From: a bacterium
GTDB lineage: Bacteria; Actinomycetota; Acidimicrobiia; Spongiisociales; UBA5794
NCBI GenBank assembly: GCA_024226255.1
Contig: JAAELU010000486.1
Coordinates: 1-36,028 of the forward strand
Length of the DNA: 36,028 nt
Direction: 5' to 3'
Each line of letters begins with the position of its first letter. The first letter of the stretch is position 1. Of the stretch, positions 1 to 5,052 are shown piece after piece. The notes beneath the pieces were generated by a model. It searched no databases. It saw only the letters and a program-made list of their open reading frames with translations, and was not told where the DNA came from. A program made the translations under genes and the position numbers.

Positions 1-128
1 AGCGCCGCCACAAGCCCATCGTGGGCGTTCACGGCGCGGTTGTGCTCCTCGCGGAGTCTGCGGGATTCCCGCTTGTAGATAATGTGATCGGGCCATAGCC
101 ACGGCCTCGGCGTTGCTTCGTTGCTCAT
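1..128 (-). CDS. Hypothetical protein, 3' end outside the window
   Basis: Leftward gene with its ATG at 128-126, read for 42 codons before it runs off the left edge, so the C-terminus is missing. The start overlaps the stop of the upstream gene in an ATGA arrangement, which indicates translational coupling. The visible N-terminus begins MSNEATPRPWLWPDH and continues into an Arg/Glu-rich stretch (RESRRLREEH) that would suit a helix. I do not recognise a family. No signal peptide or membrane segment is visible in the part present. Confidence 0.7.
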   Translation of the reverse strand, partial: MSNEATPRPWLWPDHIIYKRESRRLREEHNRAVNAHDGLVAA

Positions 129-400
129 CTTGTCGCCGCCTCTCTGGCACGGGCCTCGGCATTGCGAAGGTGCTCCGCGTTGTCGTAGTAGAACGACCCG
201 TTCACCTGTCGGAAGCAGGACAGGGCCCACACGGCCTCACAGTGCTCGGCGGGGTTCTCCTGCATGTAGTAGACACAAACGCGCCGCTTGACGGTCGCGT
301 CCTTGTAGGACCAGCAGACCTTCGCGCCGCCTGTCCCGTGGTGGTAGCACTGGTTGTGACACCCGGCGCACAGGGCCTTTGTCTTTCGGGGCTTGCTCAT
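125..400 (-). CDS. Cys-rich phage hypothetical protein (zinc-binding-like)
   Basis: A 91-residue protein. The start is ATG at 400-398, preceded by GGAGG seven bases upstream; the longer open frame reaching 727 has no such site and no plausible content. The N-terminal third holds CAGCHNQCYHHG (residues 11-22), with further Cys at about 29, 42, 54 and 62, as in a small metal-binding fold. The pattern of a short Cys/His start, then a GxKxCWSxKDA-like block, then an aromatic-Pro segment and a C-terminal Cys resembles a family of small phage proteins of unknown function; this is from memory and not checked. A hairpin leader lies 17 nt upstream. It is coupled to the partial gene at 1-128. Confidence 0.85.
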   Translation of the reverse strand: MSKPRKTKALCAGCHNQCYHHGTGGAKVCWSYKDATVKRRVCVYYMQENPAEHCEAVWALSCFRQVNGSFYYDNAEHLRNAEARAREAATR

Positions 401-417
401 CTTGTCCTCCGTTGCGT

Positions 418-432
418 GCCCACCTCTTGGGC
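418..432 (-). promoter_or_regulatory. Leader hairpin upstream of the gene starting at 400
   Basis: On the minus strand this is a perfect 5-bp stem (GCCCA/TGGGC) with loop AGAGG. It ends 17 nt before the start codon, leaving the GGAGG ribosome site just outside it. The hairpin at 1692-1708 has a nearly identical loop and exactly the same distance to its start codon. Confidence 0.55.
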
Positions 433-456
433 TCCGTTGCGTTGCGTTCAAGCCAC

Positions 457-469
457 CGCGGCACGGGCC
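457..469 (-). repeat. 13-mer GGCCCGTGCCGCG, copy 1
   Basis: Identical on the minus strand to 1737-1749. Both copies lie between a terminator-like hairpin and a leader hairpin, so this is a candidate promoter or regulator-binding element. Eleven of the thirteen bases recur at 3646-3656, downstream of the TerS-like gene. Confidence 0.5.
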
Positions 470-480
470 TACGCCAGCTT

Positions 481-510
481 GGGAAAAGGTGCCCAGCCCC
501 GGGCGGCTGG
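481..510 (-). terminator. Intrinsic terminator-like hairpin, leftward
   Basis: On the minus strand CCAGCC pairs with GGCTGG (493-510, loop of six), followed by GCACCTTTTCCC, which includes four T residues. It lies between the end of the 640-993 gene and the leader of the gene starting at 400. The rest of 401-639 has no convincing gene. Confidence 0.55.
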
Positions 511-639
511 ACGGACGGCGGACGGCGACCCGAGGAGACGATGAAATCCTCAAGGGCTGCTGCTCGGCGCGCGTGGTGAGAGCGCGGCCCGCCTTTGTCT
601 GTATCTCTGGCGTTGGGCGTCTAGGCCTCGGCCTTATCG

Positions 640-993
640 TCAGTCCCTTCGAAACCAGTATTGCCAAGAACCGGACACCATTCGGCGCCAGCATCTGGAG
701 TTCGCGAACCCGCCACGGAAGTACCACGTACGCTTAGAGATTCGCTCAGATCCTAGTGTTCCGCTTCTCATCGGTCGTACCTCCTCAGGAAGCGGGAGGA
801 TTCCGCGCTCCGCGATCTCACGAAGCCCGCGCGCCTTGTCTACCGCCCGTAGCGGTTGCCACGATACGCAATAGGGCCCACGCCCCGGCGTCCCCTTGGG
901 GCCTACGTCGGGGTAGAACTTGTAGAACTCAGCCGTATAGCGGTCCCGCTTCCCGGCGCCCTTGTCGCGCAGTTTGTAGAACACGTTTCTCAT
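640..993 (-). CDS. Hypothetical protein, 117 aa
   Basis: The ATG at 993-991 overlaps the upstream stop as ATGA and has GAGGAGG about eight bases upstream. The N-terminal half (MRNVFYKLRDKG..., residues 1-70) is basic and aromatic and looks like ordinary coding sequence. The last 45 residues are less convincing. An in-frame ATG at 771 has its own GAGGAGG, within a 25-bp near-copy of the sequence at the real start, so a 43-residue internal product is possible. The family is not recognised. About 230 bases of non-coding sequence follow downstream, up to the gene starting at 400. Confidence 0.65.
   Translation of the reverse strand: MRNVFYKLRDKGAGKRDRYTAEFYKFYPDVGPKGTPGRGPYCVSWQPLRAVDKARGLREIAERGILPLPEEVRPMRSGTLGSERISKRTWYFRGGFANSRCWRRMVSGSWQYWFRRD
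765..789 (-). repeat. 25-bp start-region repeat, copy 2
   Basis: Matches 987-1011 with one mismatch. On the minus strand each copy carries CTGAGGAGGTAYGACCGATG, that is, a strong ribosome site and an ATG. At 987-1011 it also encodes the final LRRYDR of the upstream peptide; here that frame is not a recognisable gene. Confidence 0.6.
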
Positions 994-1011
994 CGGTCAT
1001 ACCTCCTCAGG
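987..1011 (-). repeat. 25-bp start-region repeat, copy 1
   Basis: The functional copy. It encodes the C-terminus LRRYDR-stop of the 37-residue membrane peptide and also supplies the ribosome site and ATG of the 117-residue gene. See 765-789 for the second copy. Confidence 0.6.
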
Positions 1012-1103
1012 TAGATCCCGCCGCCTATCGCGACGATCAGGAAGGGGAGACTCCCGGGGACGAACATCCCCAGGAGCACCGCTGTAATGGCTAGGGCGAG
1101 CAT
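990..1103 (-). CDS. Small membrane peptide, 37 aa
   Basis: Starts at ATG 1103-1101, overlapping the upstream TAA as TAATG, and ends in an ATGA overlap with the next gene. The peptide is almost entirely hydrophobic: two candidate membrane segments (LALAITAVLLGMFV, then PFLIVAIGGGIYL) followed by a basic tail, RRYDR. The longer open frame starting at 1205 overlaps the 1103-1318 gene and adds only Arg-rich sequence, so I prefer the short form. It may be a membrane-active early peptide; the function is unknown. Confidence 0.65.
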   Translation of the reverse strand: MLALAITAVLLGMFVPGSLPFLIVAIGGGIYLRRYDR

Positions 1104-1318
1104 TAGTTGAACGCCTCTCGCGGCCACGTTGACGGGTGGGCTTCGTTGCACTTGGCAAGTTGAGCCTTCGCCTCGGCTTCTGTGTCGAACTCCCAGTTCC
1201 ACCACGCTTCCAGGTTGGTATGCGTGGCGCCCTTGCCATTGTCAAAGAACAGGCCAGCACAGACGTACCAGCCGCCCGCTCCGGTTTCCCCCATCGAAGC
1301 ATTCACAGGCGCAGTCAT
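1103..1318 (-). CDS. Hypothetical protein, 71 aa
   Basis: Starts at ATG 1318-1316, two bases after the stop of the upstream gene, with AGGGA upstream. The protein has an aromatic core (GWYVCAGLFFDNG, then AWWNWEFDTEAEAKAQL). The segment resembling FDTEAEAKAQLAKCNE reads as an amphipathic helix like those in many small phage proteins that convert 'tea' columns into helix caps, but I cannot name a family. It is part of the leftward string 1674 to 640, which has almost no spacing between genes and is therefore probably one transcript. Confidence 0.75.
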   Translation of the reverse strand: MTAPVNASMGETGAGGWYVCAGLFFDNGKGATHTNLEAWWNWEFDTEAEAKAQLAKCNEAHPSTWPREAFN

Positions 1319-1320
1319 GT

Positions 1321-1674
1321 CTAGTTCCCTTCCGGCCCGATCTCGGGCGCAATGAGGCCGTATCCGCCCCAGTCCGTGGCGAGTCTCTCGCCTTCGCGTA
1401 GGTCCATCTTTAGCGCGTACCCGCGCGCATCACCGTTGACCCAGATACGGCCTTCGGTATCTCCGAGGAGGCGCTGCGCCCGGCCCTCGTGCCGATCTCG
1501 CCATCCCTCTGGCATCCCCACGTTGCAATTTTGGGTGGCGTCGTGGTGTGCCTCAGTCTCTACGCGCCGGAGCCGCTTGCAGAGCGTCAAGGGATCATCC
1601 CCCGCCGCCGCCGGGAAGATGCGTTGCAGGTCTTCGCCGTGCGCACGGATCGCCTTTTCCTGTTCGGGTGTCAT
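1321..1674 (-). CDS. Phage hypothetical protein, 117 aa
   Basis: The start MTPEQEKAIRAHG at 1674-1672 is preceded by GAAAGG. The open frame extends to 1737, but the added residues lie across a leader hairpin and the genuine ribosome site. Residues 23-45 contain DDPLTLCKRLRRVETEAHHD, which resembles a motif seen in small hypothetical proteins of many tailed phages (DPxxLCKxLRRxExxA); this is recalled, not searched. The C-terminal half has WVNGDARGYALKMD. Function unknown. It is the first gene of the unit bounded by the terminator at 1762-1780. Confidence 0.8.
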   Translation of the reverse strand: MTPEQEKAIRAHGEDLQRIFPAAAGDDPLTLCKRLRRVETEAHHDATQNCNVGMPEGWRDRHEGRAQRLLGDTEGRIWVNGDARGYALKMDLREGERLATDWGGYGLIAPEIGPEGN

Positions 1675-1691
1675 CGTCTTACCTTTCGTCT

Positions 1692-1708
1692 GCCCGCCTC
1701 TTGCGGGC
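1692..1708 (-). promoter_or_regulatory. Leader hairpin upstream of the gene starting at 1674
   Basis: A perfect 6-bp stem (GCCCGC/GCGGGC on the minus strand) with loop AAGAG, ending 17 nt before the start codon. It has the same spacing and nearly the same loop as 418-432. Confidence 0.6.
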
Positions 1709-1736
1709 TGTTTGCCTGGACTCGAGCGCGGCCGCA

Positions 1737-1749
1737 CGCGGCACGGGCC
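1737..1749 (-). repeat. 13-mer GGCCCGTGCCGCG, copy 2
   Basis: Identical to 457-469 and in the same position, between a terminator-like hairpin and a leader hairpin. The distance from 13-mer to hairpin is 28 nt here and 24 nt at the other copy. Confidence 0.5.
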
Positions 1750-1750
1750 C

Positions 1751-1780
1751 GAGGGAAATATCCGGGAGCGCGACTCCCGG
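1751..1780 (-). terminator. Terminator-like hairpin with TCGCG loop, copy 1
   Basis: On the minus strand CCGGGAG-TCGCG-CTCCCGG (1762-1780) begins 8 nt after the stop of the 1789-2148 gene and is followed by ATATTTCCC. A similar element with the same loop follows the 2232-2600 gene. Confidence 0.65.
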
Positions 1781-1788
1781 TGGCCTTG

Positions 1789-2148
1789 CTACTTCGCCCG
1801 GTCGCCCCACGCGCCTACGCTTGACACCATGAACCGTTGCTCCGCGCAGTCCCAGAACACGGTATCGGCGTAGGTGTCGCCCGTGTTGGCGAACGTGGCG
1901 ATACAATCGCCGTGGAAGTTATCCACCCACTCGCCCCGGATCGCCTCAACCCCGTGCAATCCAAGGGCTTCATTGACGGCAGCCATCATTAGCTCTTCAT
2001 CGGAGGGACGCCCGTAGCATTGGCGCACCCACGCATCGACGCCGGGGTAATCCTCGGGATCCTTGTCACCCCGAAGTATCGCGCGTACCGCGTCTACCTG
2101 ATCGTCTGCGAACGATTCGCGTAGACGTTTGTAGTTGATTCGGAACAT
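1789..2148 (-). CDS. Phage hypothetical protein, 119 aa
   Basis: I chose the start MFRINYKRL at 2148-2146 because AGGTGAAGG lies directly upstream; a GTG at 2157 would add three residues and overlap that site. The protein has a helical N-terminal half (DDQVDAVRAILRG, DEELMMAAVNEALGL) followed by a compact C-terminal part (HGVEAIRGEWVDNFHG, then TGDTYADTVFWDC). The GVEAI and NTGDTYADT elements recall small proteins common in uncultured phages, but I cannot give a function. It ends with codons AAG TAG followed by CAAGGCCA, the same ending as the 2232-2600 gene. Confidence 0.85.
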   Translation of the reverse strand: MFRINYKRLRESFADDQVDAVRAILRGDKDPEDYPGVDAWVRQCYGRPSDEELMMAAVNEALGLHGVEAIRGEWVDNFHGDCIATFANTGDTYADTVFWDCAEQRFMVSSVGAWGDRAK

Positions 2149-2169
2149 CGCCTTCACCTACCAACCGAG

Positions 2170-2185
2170 CCCGCACCATTGCGGG
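2170..2185 (-). promoter_or_regulatory. Leader hairpin upstream of the gene starting at 2148
   Basis: A perfect 6-bp stem (CCCGCA/TGCGGG) with a four-base loop, ending 21 nt before the ATG. This is the third of four such hairpins in the leftward region. Confidence 0.5.
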
Positions 2186-2204
2186 AGTCGGCTGGCCCAA
2201 ATGG

Positions 2205-2221
2205 CCCCGGCGCGACCGGGG
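2205..2221 (-). terminator. Terminator-like hairpin with TCGCG loop, copy 2
   Basis: CCCCGG-TCGCG-CCGGGG on the minus strand, 10 nt after the stop of the 2232-2600 gene, followed by CCATTTGGG. The T content is low, so termination may be partial or the element may mainly protect the 3' end. Confidence 0.5.
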
Positions 2222-2231
2222 GTTGGCCTTG

Positions 2232-2600
2232 CTACTTCGTGGCGTCTAGGGCGGAGCGAGCCTTGTGGCTGTTCTCGTATGCCGTGGGGTGGTGCTGCTT
2301 CATCCACGACAGTGTGCAATCCAACGCCTCCCGCAGCTTCGCGTTCTCGGCGAGGAGAGGGGCGATCGCGGCTACGACCAAATCGCAGTCCTTCATGGCT
2401 TCGTGTGCGACCGTCAGCGCCTCGCGCAGCTTCGCGTTTTCGGCGAGGAGTGGGCGCGTTAGGTTGTCAACGGCCCATGTCGTCTGAGCCCAGCCAAGTC
2501 CGCGCTCCTCGCGCGACTCTATGACCGATTCAATGATCTGGATTGCAACGGGGCTGGGCGTGGTCGAGCCTAACTCGCTCGGTGTGTTCTCGGTGGTCAT
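2232..2600 (-). CDS. Coiled-coil hypothetical protein with internal duplication, 122 aa
   Basis: The ATG at 2600-2598 has GGAG eight bases upstream and lies 9 nt after the preceding gene. The sequence PLLAENAKLREAL occurs twice, at residues of about 50-62 and 81-93. The underlying 32-bp DNA repeats (2326-2357 and 2419-2450) differ at two bases and are 93 bp apart, so the gene grew by an in-frame duplication of 31 codons. Both copies would form amphipathic coiled-coil helices. Similar leucine/alanine-rich 'LxxENxxLR' small proteins are common in phages, with no assigned role. The C-terminus is HKARSALDATK. Confidence 0.8.
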   Translation of the reverse strand: MTTENTPSELGSTTPSPVAIQIIESVIESREERGLGWAQTTWAVDNLTRPLLAENAKLREALTVAHEAMKDCDLVVAAIAPLLAENAKLREALDCTLSWMKQHHPTAYENSHKARSALDATK

Positions 2601-2609
2601 CGTCTACTC

Positions 2610-2807
2610 CTAGTCCAAGCAGGCGCCGCGCTGCAGCGCGTACCTACGTGCGTCTCTCGCGTACTCCATCGGGCGGGACCAGCCGGCGGGGGCAAAGCCA
2701 CCACGCGCAAGCCAGCCAATGAGGGCATCGGCGCAGTCCGCGACTTGCTGCCAGTCGCCGTCGCTCATGCCGTCTGCGATGCCTTGGATCGTTGCTTCGG
2801 GGTCCAT
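2610..2807 (-). CDS. Hypothetical protein, 65 aa
   Basis: First gene of the leftward block. The ATG at 2807-2805 is preceded by GGAGAAAGACG. The product begins MDPEATIQGIADGMSDGDW and looks like a short, mostly helical acidic protein ending RDARRYALQRGACLD. No motif is recognised. A 14-bp perfect palindrome (CGCGCTGCAGCGCG, 2627-2640) lies in its last codons. It probably shares a transcript with the 2232-2600 gene, 9 nt downstream. Confidence 0.75.
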   Translation of the reverse strand: MDPEATIQGIADGMSDGDWQQVADCADALIGWLARGGFAPAGWSRPMEYARDARRYALQRGACLD

Positions 2808-3040
2808 CGTCTTTCTCCAAGCCGGGCGACCACGCCCGACACACCCAATCTACACTACGTGGGGGACTTGGCCACACAATCCCGAGAAATACTTTCACCA
2901 ATCGCATGCGCCGATACACAGAATCGGGAGAACAGATACCTTGCATGTGCTCATTCTGAGCGGAGGATGAGGACGGCGGCGGGTGCCCACGAACCAACCT
3001 AGAACCTTGCGAGCACCATTCAGCCCCATACCCTCACTTC
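2808..3040. promoter_or_regulatory. Divergent intergenic region with leader hairpin
   Basis: A 233-nt gap between leftward and rightward genes, so it should hold promoters for both. Visible elements: a leader hairpin for the leftward gene (2823-2838, CGGGCG/CGCCCG, 15 nt from its ATG), the palindrome CGCATGCG (2903-2910) and a weak CCGAT/ATCGG inverted repeat (2911-2927). A leftward TTGTGT-16-TAGTGT pair is present around 2855-2880, but it is a poor sigma-70 match. No gene is supported here. Confidence 0.45.
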
Positions 3041-3640
3041 ATGGCAGCCACAGATACCGAACTCGCGAGAGGCGCAGCCATGCGCGCCAAATGGCCACGG
3101 ATCCTCGCGCTCATCGCCGAAGGATCCTCACTCCGCGCAATCTGCAAGCGGGAGGACATGCCGTCCCGTGAACTGGTCCGAAGATGGCTCGCAGAGGACA
3201 GGGAAGCGGGGGGCGAACTGATCGCCCAGTACGCTCGCGCGAGACAATGGCAAGGCGAGGACGCAGCGGACGAAGTGATCACGATCGCGGACGCAGCGGA
3301 CCCCGACTCGCCGGCCGCGGTGAACAAGGCCAGGCTTCAGGTAGACACCCGGAAGTGGATCGCATCGAAGCTCTACCCGCGTGTGTACGGCGACCGCATC
3401 GACGTAGGTGTCTCCGGCTCCATCACCTCGCACCTCGAGGTAGGCGGGATGCTGGCCCACGCCATCACGGGCGGCAGTGCAGCGGGTGCGGTGACACCCC
3501 AGACGCTGGGCACGGCACGTGTCACCGTCGATGACGAGCGTGTGGATGACGACACGCATGACGTGGACACAGGGGAGGACGAAGGCGCACACGGTGGACG
3601 TGAGGCAGACGCAGGGGACGTGCTAGACCCCGCGACGTAG
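3041..3640 (+). CDS. terS: Terminase small subunit-like protein
   Basis: A 199-residue protein that fits the Sf6 gp1-like small terminase group, which binds packaging sites on concatemeric DNA and recruits TerL. Residues of about 18-50 form a helix-turn-helix block (AEGSSLRAICKREDMPSREL, then RRWLAED). It is followed by a charged helical region (YARARQWQGEDAADEVITIA) and the motif LQVDTRKWIASKLYPRVYGD, typical of this group. The C-terminal 50 residues are acidic and low complexity. There is no ribosome site at 3041; ATG at 3080 has GAGAGG upstream and keeps the whole HTH, so it may be the true start. TerL lies 4 kb away on the opposite strand. Two 38-bp repeats follow directly downstream and could be its binding sites. 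Confidence 0.8.
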   Translation: MAATDTELARGAAMRAKWPRILALIAEGSSLRAICKREDMPSRELVRRWLAEDREAGGELIAQYARARQWQGEDAADEVITIADAADPDSPAAVNKARLQVDTRKWIASKLYPRVYGDRIDVGVSGSITSHLEVGGMLAHAITGGSAAGAVTPQTLGTARVTVDDERVDDDTHDVDTGEDEGAHGGREADAGDVLDPAT

Positions 3641-3663
3641 GGCAACGCGGCACGGGTGCGGCG

Positions 3664-3745
3664 AAGTGACACGGCGGTCTAGACTCAGGCGTCAGTACCG
3701 CTCGAGCAAGTGACACACGGTTCTAGAACGATGCGTCAGTACCGC
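3664..3745. repeat. Two 38-bp direct repeats with central palindromes
   Basis: Copy 1 is 3664-3701 and copy 2 is 3708-3745. Both begin AAGTGACAC and end GCGTCAGTACCGC, with 30 of 38 bases identical and a period of 44 bp, about four helical turns. The central cores are palindromes that differ outside TCTAGA: GTCTAGAC (3677-3684) and GTTCTAGAAC (3720-3729). They lie just after the TerS-like gene. Candidates are a pac/TerS-binding site or paired operators; the sequence does not decide between them. Confidence 0.75.
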
Positions 3746-3755
3746 CCCCCCCCCC
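3745..3755 (+). repeat. Poly-C run of 11
   Basis: A homopolymer directly abutting the second 38-bp repeat. It is outside any gene, and its length may be misread or variable between genomes. Confidence 0.7.
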
Positions 3756-3869
3756 TTCGATCCCAAGTCGATCCGGTCCCGCGTGGGGCCCCTCGGACTC
3801 CTATATACCCCGTCCCACTCCCCCTCACACTCACCTGTTCTGTGTGTACTTTGGGTCTGGAGGACGACC
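3756..3869 (+). promoter_or_regulatory. Rightward leader 1 (CCGTCCCAC ... TTCTGTGTGT)
   Basis: Upstream of the gene at 3870. It contains TATATA (3802-3807) without a clear -35, then CCGTCCCAC (3810-3818), a pyrimidine tract, TTCTGTGTGT (3838-3847) and TGGAGGAC (3858-3865). The same three words in the same order precede the gene at 4325, so this is a duplicated promoter or leader. Confidence 0.5.
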
Positions 3870-4232
3870 ATGAACGCTGCTGACGATCTACCTGAAGAGG
3901 TTCTGATTCCCCCGGGGCTGGAGCAGGTGTTCCACGACATCTGTGGCTGTGGGATGTGTGAGACGTGGGCTTTGGTTCGCGACGTGCTGTCTGCGGCGTC
4001 TGAGTCTGGTCTTGGCGCGTGGATTGGTGAGAGTCCTGAGCGAGAGTTCATCGCGCACTATCTTGGTTCGTTCCGGGTGGGTCTGTTGGAGCACGGGTCG
4101 TCGGTGTACGGGTCGTGGCCGGCGGAGAAGGGGAAGGCTGCGCTAGTGTGGTTGGACCGGCACATGGCTGCTCTTGATGGGCGGGGTGAGGTTGTTGATT
4201 TCGTGGACTCTGACGGAGTGATCCAGGCCTAG
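3870..4232 (+). CDS. Hypothetical protein, 120 aa
   Basis: The ATG at 3870 has GGAGG seven bases upstream; the frame extends to 3783 but crosses the leader. The product starts MNAADDLPEEVLIPPGLEQ and has an early CGCGMCETW cluster (residues of about 30-38) that could bind metal or form a disulfide. The remainder is helical with many Trp and Gly and ends in an acidic tail. No family is recognised. It opens the rightward block that runs to 7738, with a leader like that of the next gene. Confidence 0.8.
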   Translation: MNAADDLPEEVLIPPGLEQVFHDICGCGMCETWALVRDVLSAASESGLGAWIGESPEREFIAHYLGSFRVGLLEHGSSVYGSWPAEKGKAALVWLDRHMAALDGRGEVVDFVDSDGVIQA

Positions 4233-4324
4233 GGCTCTTCCGTCCCACCCCCTCTCTCATCCTTCCGCTGTGGATCTTCTGTGTGTGGCTGTGTGGGTGT
4301 AGGGTTGTGTTTGGAGGACATCCG
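4233..4324 (+). promoter_or_regulatory. Rightward leader 2 (CCGTCCCAC ... TTCTGTGTGT)
   Basis: Repeats the words of leader 1: CCGTCCCAC (4240-4248), a C/T-rich tract, TTCTGTGTGT (4277-4286) and TGGAGGAC (4312-4319), ending at the ATG at 4325. The spacing is longer than in leader 1 because of an extra GT-rich stretch. Confidence 0.5.
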
Positions 4325-4537
4325 ATGAGTGACCTGCATCTTGACCCTTCGTACACGTTCACGGAGGAGGTTCGCGCGAAGTTGCGTGAGCACGCGCGTT
4401 TCCTGACGAACCCTGTGGTTGATCTGGTGTTGGGTGGTGCGTCTGGCGATGCGGAACTGCTTTCTCGGCCCCCGCGTGAGATTTTCATGGAGTTGGCGTC
4501 TCGCGTGAGTCGGGAGTTGGGGCTGGGCGATGAGTGA
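4325..4537 (+). CDS. Hypothetical protein, 70 aa
   Basis: Starts at ATG 4325 after TTGGAGGAC; the frame upstream to 4283 runs through the leader. A small helical protein beginning MSDLHLDPSYTFTEEVRAKL and ending LASRVSRELGLGDE. Its stop overlaps the next start (ATGAGTGA), so the two are translationally coupled. It shares the opening MSDL with the next gene but no clear further similarity. Function not recognised. Confidence 0.75.
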   Translation: MSDLHLDPSYTFTEEVRAKLREHARFLTNPVVDLVLGGASGDAELLSRPPREIFMELASRVSRELGLGDE

Positions 4538-4820
4538 CCTGACGCCTGATGAGGTTCTGCGTGCTGCATCGGACGAGTTCCGTGATGGTCGGTACTGGAC
4601 CCTGTACGACGAGCGCGATGACGTTCACGTTTCGATTCACGGTGAGGATCTCGCCCGCCAGTTGCTGGAGTGCCGGGAGGCGTTGCGTGCGCTGTATGAG
4701 GACGCGGCGCCCGAGTTCGGCTACCACACCGACGACCGGGACGGCCGCATGGTTCTCGACGAGCAGAGCGTGTTGCTTGCCGCCCGCTCCTGCCTACCGG
4801 AGACTGTCGATGCTGAGTGA
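4530..4820 (+). CDS. Hypothetical protein, 96 aa
   Basis: The ATG at 4530 lies within the end of the preceding gene. The protein is acidic (MSDLTPDEVLRAASDEFRD), with a central stretch WTLYDERDDVHVSIHGEDL that reads as two beta strands, followed by a helix rich in Leu and Arg and an acidic C-terminus. No catalytic motif is visible and I cannot name a family. Its stop overlaps the next gene by 11 nt, continuing the coupled string. Confidence 0.75.
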   Translation: MSDLTPDEVLRAASDEFRDGRYWTLYDERDDVHVSIHGEDLARQLLECREALRALYEDAAPEFGYHTDDRDGRMVLDEQSVLLAARSCLPETVDAE

Positions 4821-5052
4821 CGAGTGGTTGAGGGAGAACTCTGAGTCGAGTCCGAACCTGGAGATTCGGACTCTGTGCCGTCTCGTGTTGGAGATGCGTG
4901 GTGCGCTGGCGCAGTTGCGTGATTGGTCTGGCGACCTCGCTCGTGGAGTTGAGTCGGATGCGTCTGCCGATGTTCCGTTTCTGATCGCGCGTCTTGAGGC
5001 CGCGAGGAACCGCGCAGGCCAGTACCTACCTGAGACGGAGGTGGGGGCGTGA
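4810..5052 (+). CDS. Hypothetical protein, 80 aa
   Basis: The start MLSDEWLREN at ATG 4810 has GGAG nine bases upstream. The same frame is open from 4549, but that part is an Arg/Cys-rich shadow of the 4530-4820 gene. The protein is predicted helical, with LCRLVLEMRGALAQLRDW (residues 22-39) suited to a coiled coil. No domain is recognised. It ends in a GTGA overlap with the following membrane peptide. Confidence 0.75.
   Translation: MLSDEWLRENSESSPNLEIRTLCRLVLEMRGALAQLRDWSGDLARGVESDASADVPFLIARLEAARNRAGQYLPETEVGA

Noticed and set aside
401-639. Possible tRNA or small RNA gene in the gap
   Set aside because: No cloverleaf or GTTCNANNC arm with matching stems on either strand; only terminator and leader elements are seen.
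125-727. Extended 200-codon version of the Cys-rich gene
   Set aside because: The extra 109 codons cross a terminator and a leader hairpin and have shadow composition; ATG 400 has GGAGG.
2808-3040. Short rightward frame starting at the ATG at 2968 after GGAGG
   Set aside because: Only about 12 codons before a stop, with no coupling to the next gene; it may be chance.
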